From contig OX359191.1 of the NCBI GenBank assembly GCA_947172415.1, positions 2,232,001-2,296,000 of the forward strand: a DNA stretch of 64,000 nucleotides, given 5' to 3'. Made by a program: the position numbers and the translations under genes. This stretch comes from Chondrosia reniformis (Eukaryota > Porifera > Demospongiae > Chondrillida > Chondrillidae). The notes under the pieces are model-generated. The model was not told the DNA's origin and searched no databases. It saw nothing but the letters and a program-made list of their open reading frames with translations. Of the stretch, positions 41,201 to 47,200 are shown in pieces (position 1 is the first letter of the stretch; each line of letters starts with the position of its first letter).

Positions 41201-44200
41201 CATTCATTGAAAGGGCAGACTGTTCCCCATATATTGTTGTAATATACTTCTACTCTACCTTCAGCAGGAGCAGTTCCACCAGTTAACCTCACCTTTACAT
41301 CAATGGGAACCTCTAAAGTTATATAGACAATAAATTTACATGCATATACAAGTACAGTAATCATGAATTGCTTAGTATGATTCAGAATAAAGTGGTTTTT
41401 GATCCACATTTATAATTAATAGATTTAAAGATAACACAATCAGTGCAATACACAAAAACTTGATTCATTTTATTAGGGACATTTAGAATATCCTGTCATC
41501 AGATTGGTTAAACATGTGTGTAGCATTGCGCTTACATGAGTGACTCGCAATGAAACCATGCAGCTCCTATAGGCCTCCATGCATTGTGTATACAGTAATC
41601 TTGAGTGAAAGAGTAAACTATATAGCTGGGGTTAATATATAGCATTTATATTGTTCATGTTTTACCTATACATGATGAAATTGCATAAGCCTTACTACCT
41701 AAGTATCCTAAATCATATCTCTTCCTCTATCTCTCTCAGTATGTACTTGTTATATCCTTCAAATTGGACAATTTTTGACTCAAGATTAGTCATTTATATA
41801 TGCTCACCTGAACACACAACTCCTGCATCTTGAGAATGTCCCCTGCTGCAGTAGCTTGGAAGGATTCTAGTCAGATAGGAATTTTGCACACAGTTAATAA
41901 GATTGTCATCCGTTACTCCACATTGAATGTTATACAGCCAAACTGGACCTATTCCTTCACCAAAATATGCTGCATTTGTAGCATTCAAAGCTCCATAATA
42001 TCCCAACATTTTGCACACTGCATTGGCATCAAGCATATCCCATTTATAGTCACACACTGTTCCCCATGTGCTGTTGATGAGTACTTCTACTCTACCCTCA
42101 GAAGGTCTTCTACCTCCGACTAGTCTTGTTTTCAGACTGGGTACTTGTGGAAATGGCATATACGTAATTTATTTCAATGGTTTTACTTTTTTAATATATA
42201 AATATACATGCATGATTATTCGATGCATTAAATATAGTCAAAGTATATATATTTCAGTATATATACACTTCAAAAATAATCACTACTACAAACATTATGT
42301 GCAATCAATGCATAAATTTCGGTATATGCCATACACTTCAAAGATAAAAATGAGGTGAAATTATTGCTATAGGATTGCAAAATAAAGGACAATCACAACT
42401 TACTTAAACAAACTACTCCAGCATCCTTTGCATGTCCACCAGTACAGTATTGACTTTGTCCCCATCCATATCTAGAGGATCTGTAACATGATGCAATATT
42501 AGACTCTGTGCCACTACAACCTACATAGGTCAACCAAATGGGTCCCCTTCCTTCCCCAAAGACATCAGATGAAGCACGAAGAGCACTGGAGTGCCCCAGC
42601 ATGTTACAGATTACTTTGGCATCATTAATGTCCCATCCACGGTCACATACTGTCCCCCACTCTCCTGCAAAGTATACTTCTACTCTTCCTTCACCTGAAT
42701 GTGAACCACCAGCTAGTCTGACAGTAACATTGGATAATCCATTGTAATATGAATCTATTAAATAAATAATAAATGATAATTTTAATATTATGGCACGTAT
42801 TTAATCAACTATTATATGGAAGATGCATTTCAAATCAAATCACTCACTATAGCACACCACTGCTGCATCTTTATCATGTCCACAGTGACTTACACCAAGT
42901 CCACGGTGTGAACAATAAGCAAGATTTCTCTCAGAACCATCACAATTCACATTTTCCATCCAAACAGGACCATTTCCCTCTCCAAAATATGCTGATGATC
43001 TAGCTCTTACAGCATAACTGTATCCAAGCATTCTACAGACTACATTAGCATCTCTGATGTCCCATCCTTCATCACACACTGTACCCCAAGTGTTGTTGAA
43101 GTAGACCTCCACTCTACCTTCAGCAGGGTGACTGCCATTAGCGAGCCTTACAGATATAGACAGTGGATATGCTGTGTGTAATAAAGAAAAGTTAAAATGT
43201 GACTTCTATTTAAGTGAAACTAGTGCTCTGATTTATATCATGACTCAAATGAAAGCAAAAAACTAATACTACGTATCTGCCTTGAATAGGGTGCATATAT
43301 ATCATTGTAATGAAGGCTCTGAATTGAATCCTCCCACCTAAATAGCAATTTTCCTTACCTGAACATATGGCTGCAGCTGTAGAACTTGTTGATGAGTAAT
43401 AATCTTGAAAGGTGCAATCATAAATGTCATTTTCTGTACCACTACATCCAAAGCTATATGCAACACTATACCAAGAGCCAGATCCATATATTTCACTGCC
43501 ACTCCTGGCATATATAGCATAAGGATATCCAAGCATTCTACAGATAACTTGAGCATCATTAAGATCCCAACCAGATGCGCGTATTGCACCATACAAGCCA
43601 GTATTAGGATTGTACATTTCCACTCTCCCCTCAGCTGAATGTTGGCCATCAACTAGTCTGACATACTGTGTCATTGAGTATTCTGAGTGGAATTAAAATA
43701 AAATTAACATGCATATGTTTATATCTGTGGTCAGCTCTAAAGCTAATTATGCTATAGCCTTTATTAAAGGCAATGAGGATAAGCATTGGCGTAATATATA
43801 CGTATATACGTTCCAGTGATTATTTTGCTTATCATCATAGCCTCAGTGTAATTAACTCCCTTAATTCAATTGTGATTGCTCATTATCACTGAGACTGTAA
43901 CCTCTACCCTCACTTATTATGGAGCCACAAGTTTCACTTGTGATGATTAATATATAAGTGAAGGCAGTCATCCAAATTCACCACCATTGAAGTGTGCCAC
44001 ATTGATGATCCCAAATGAGGGCAAAATAGCTGTCTGTGATTATTTGATGAATTTTGGATGACTGTGAGGTGATTACTGGTCGCCAATTTAATAGGGCTTA
44101 GTTCCCCCAGCCTATATTAGACTGTGGTTACTTGGCTGCATGGTTTGGCGTAAAATGTTCCCTTAGTTCGTAATATAAGGCAATTAAGAAGAGACTTAAA

Positions 44201-47200
44201 TGGCCATAATTATACGTACGTATATCAACATTATATAAAATGCTAGCAGAATGTTAGCAACATGAAAAATCTAAGATACCATTTTCCTACATGCTATATG
44301 CCTATTCTGTAAAAAGAGCCTATAGGGGAACTAAACCTGAAGAGAGCTTTGGATGAAGATACAGGAGTCTTTTCTTCCTTCTTTTCCCTTCTTTCATCTT
44401 CTTCTCCACTGGGTCAGACAGCCGTTTCTGGGAATTCCACCCTTCATCAGTGATCCTGGGAGTCTTTGTCTTTTTCTATATCTTGATCTTCTGTGAATCC
44501 TTGGCTCTCTATGCTAAATATAGGGGTCTTATATACACTATTTTGGTGCCAAAAGTTAAATAAGGTGTTAACTAAGACACATGATGAAATTTAATTTTAT
44601 GAAAGGAATGTAGGTCCAATTAACTTTTATGAATTAATTATAAATCTATTAGTAATCTTGCTTGCATAGGTATATAAAACAGACTCAGCATAACTATAGA
44701 CACAAGTAGGACATATTACATAAGTCTACCCTTAGGTCTTCTAGGAGTAACATTTCTTTGGAGGTGGGGTAACACAATCATAACATGTAAGTTAAATGTA
44801 GGAATGACAAGGTGATAAGCTATCACACATCTAGAAACAGAAGTGGAATACTGAAATTTAAGTTACACATGTGGGTAAACATAATAGTAACGAGTAAGTT
44901 TAAGTTACTGAGATTTCAGTATTTCATGGCCACTTTTGAGTATTAGGTTAGCCTTATCACATGCATGATCAGATTTTGTTTTATTGATTTTGCAGATGTA
45001 CTAGGAGTGATCATGAACCAGAAACTTTTGTCAAGATTTAGGGATCTGTACCATATCAATTTACTCGCTGGAGAGTACCAGGAAGCACTCTCCACAGGTG
45101 GTGGCCCAAGCCCTAGTGTAGTCAGCTGAAAACAGAATCCCCATGAGGCTATTAAACCAACTCCCCATGTGTATCTTTGGTAGACCTTAGGGATGTTGGA
45201 GGAGGGCAACCAGGGAAGGTTAGAGCAGCTTAAACCACAATGCGATAAAGTCACCAGACCACAGTTGGCAAAGTCACTCATCAGCAATTAAGGAGAAGGA
45301 AACAGTCCTTTGGGAGATGTCTCAGAAAGTTGCAGGAGTCCTCACGGCAGAGGAAAAAGAGGTCGTTACAGATGGATTTTGAAAAAGCTAGCAGAAGTAA
45401 CCATAGGATAGTTACAGCAGGACCCCCACCCATCAAGTAGCCATGCAATCAGAAGGATCATCATCAATTAAGGAGTGGACAACATCCTAGATGCATTCTC
45501 TTAATCACAACTATTCACTACCCTGGATCTCATCAGCTGCTACTAGTAGGTGGAGGTAGCTGAGAAGGACCAGCTGATTCAATGTGATGCCATTAGAGTT
45601 GTGTAATGGCAATGCCACTATCCAATGGCTAATGGACATGCATGGTCCAAACTGTGCATAAATGATTGCAAATAATCAAATGTAGCCAAAGATGCTTTGT
45701 TGTTGATTTATGAGGTGTTGATTGATATCCCTATTCACAGAGTATATATTATAAAGTTAAATAAAAACATTCAAAAATGAAGTTAAAAGTAGGGATGGCA
45801 CTATAACAGTGATTGGCACATCTAGAAAAAGTAACGAAACAAGAAAGTGATCATATGGTAAGGCTAACATTGCAGAAGTGGCATACTGAAACTTAACTAT
45901 ACACATCACTTCTATGTTTGGGCGCATCATGGATATACTAGAAGTAGGGATCGATGCGCCCAAACATAGAAGTGATGTGTATAGTTAAGTTTCAGTATGC
46001 CACTTCTGCAATGTTAGCCTTACCATATGATCACTTTCTTGTTTCGTTACTTTTTCTAGATGTGCCAATCACTGTTATAGTGCCATCCCTACTTTTAACT
46101 TCATTTTTGAATGTTTTTATTTAACTTGTATTGCTCCTTTTTTCTTGTTAATATTTGTTTTGAAAGTTTTCTTGGCGAAAACTCGAAATAAAGTAGCAGA
46201 ATAGACGATATAATAGAGAGCTCTAAATTAAAAAATGGCGTCCGAAAAGATCCCAAATTTGATAAGATGTTTTCTACCGTTCTTTAACATTCAGTTTAGG
46301 ATATTAAAGGGTCCATAATCGTTAAGAATACGACTGTATATAGGCCCTGCAAAGCGACTAAGAAATTCGATCGCGGGTAACGGCAGTACCACAAATATTA
46401 CTCATTCGGGTTACTTATTTTATATACAGAGAATTTGAAACTTAATTAAAAAATGGCGTTCAAAGAGGCCCTAAATTTGGCACTTTCAAAAGTAACACGC
46501 TTCGGTTGGAGCGCGTTGAAATCTAGGGTAGCCTATTCCCTAGTTCGGAAATATTCATGACGATTTAGTATTTGTATGTACCTGCGTAAGTTCGCATGTT
46601 AGCGCTAGCTCATTTGAAAAAAGAAGAAGAAGAAGAAGAAGAAGAAGAAGAAGAAATGAGGAATTGCAGAATTTGACCTATTTCGGTTTAACCACTTTGC
46701 GAAGGTTGTAGAGCATCGTAACATGTTTTGGCGTTTAGAAAAGCATGCAAAAACGACTGCAAACACACAAATGCAACCGAAAATCTGAACGTTGTTGATT
46801 TATGAGGTGTTAATTGATAATACATTGAATAGGGCGGCCATGTATTTTTTCGGCCATCCCTACTTATAGAGTACTACCGTACTCTATGATATACTACCGT
46901 ACTCTCTGATATTTGAATCTGTATATACGTATTATACATTGAATCTAGAATATACCTGTACACGCGACACCAACATCTCTATTATGTCCACATTCCTGTT
47001 GGCCCCATCCATTGTGACTGCATTCTGAGATGTTTGATTCATTCCCTGAACATTGTAAATTTGTTAACCAGACAGGTCCAGCTCCTTCTCCAAAGAAAGC
47101 AGCAGACTTTGCATCAACAGCATGATGGAATCCAAGCATTCTACAGATTACATGAGCATCTTTGATGTCCCATCCTTCATCACAGATTGTACCCCAAGTG

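Noticed and set aside
45757-45963. Repeated ORF '[20 protein letters not shown]' found at four places
   Set aside because: It reads through the hairpin arm of Rep-A; recurrence reflects the repeat, and it starts in the loop.
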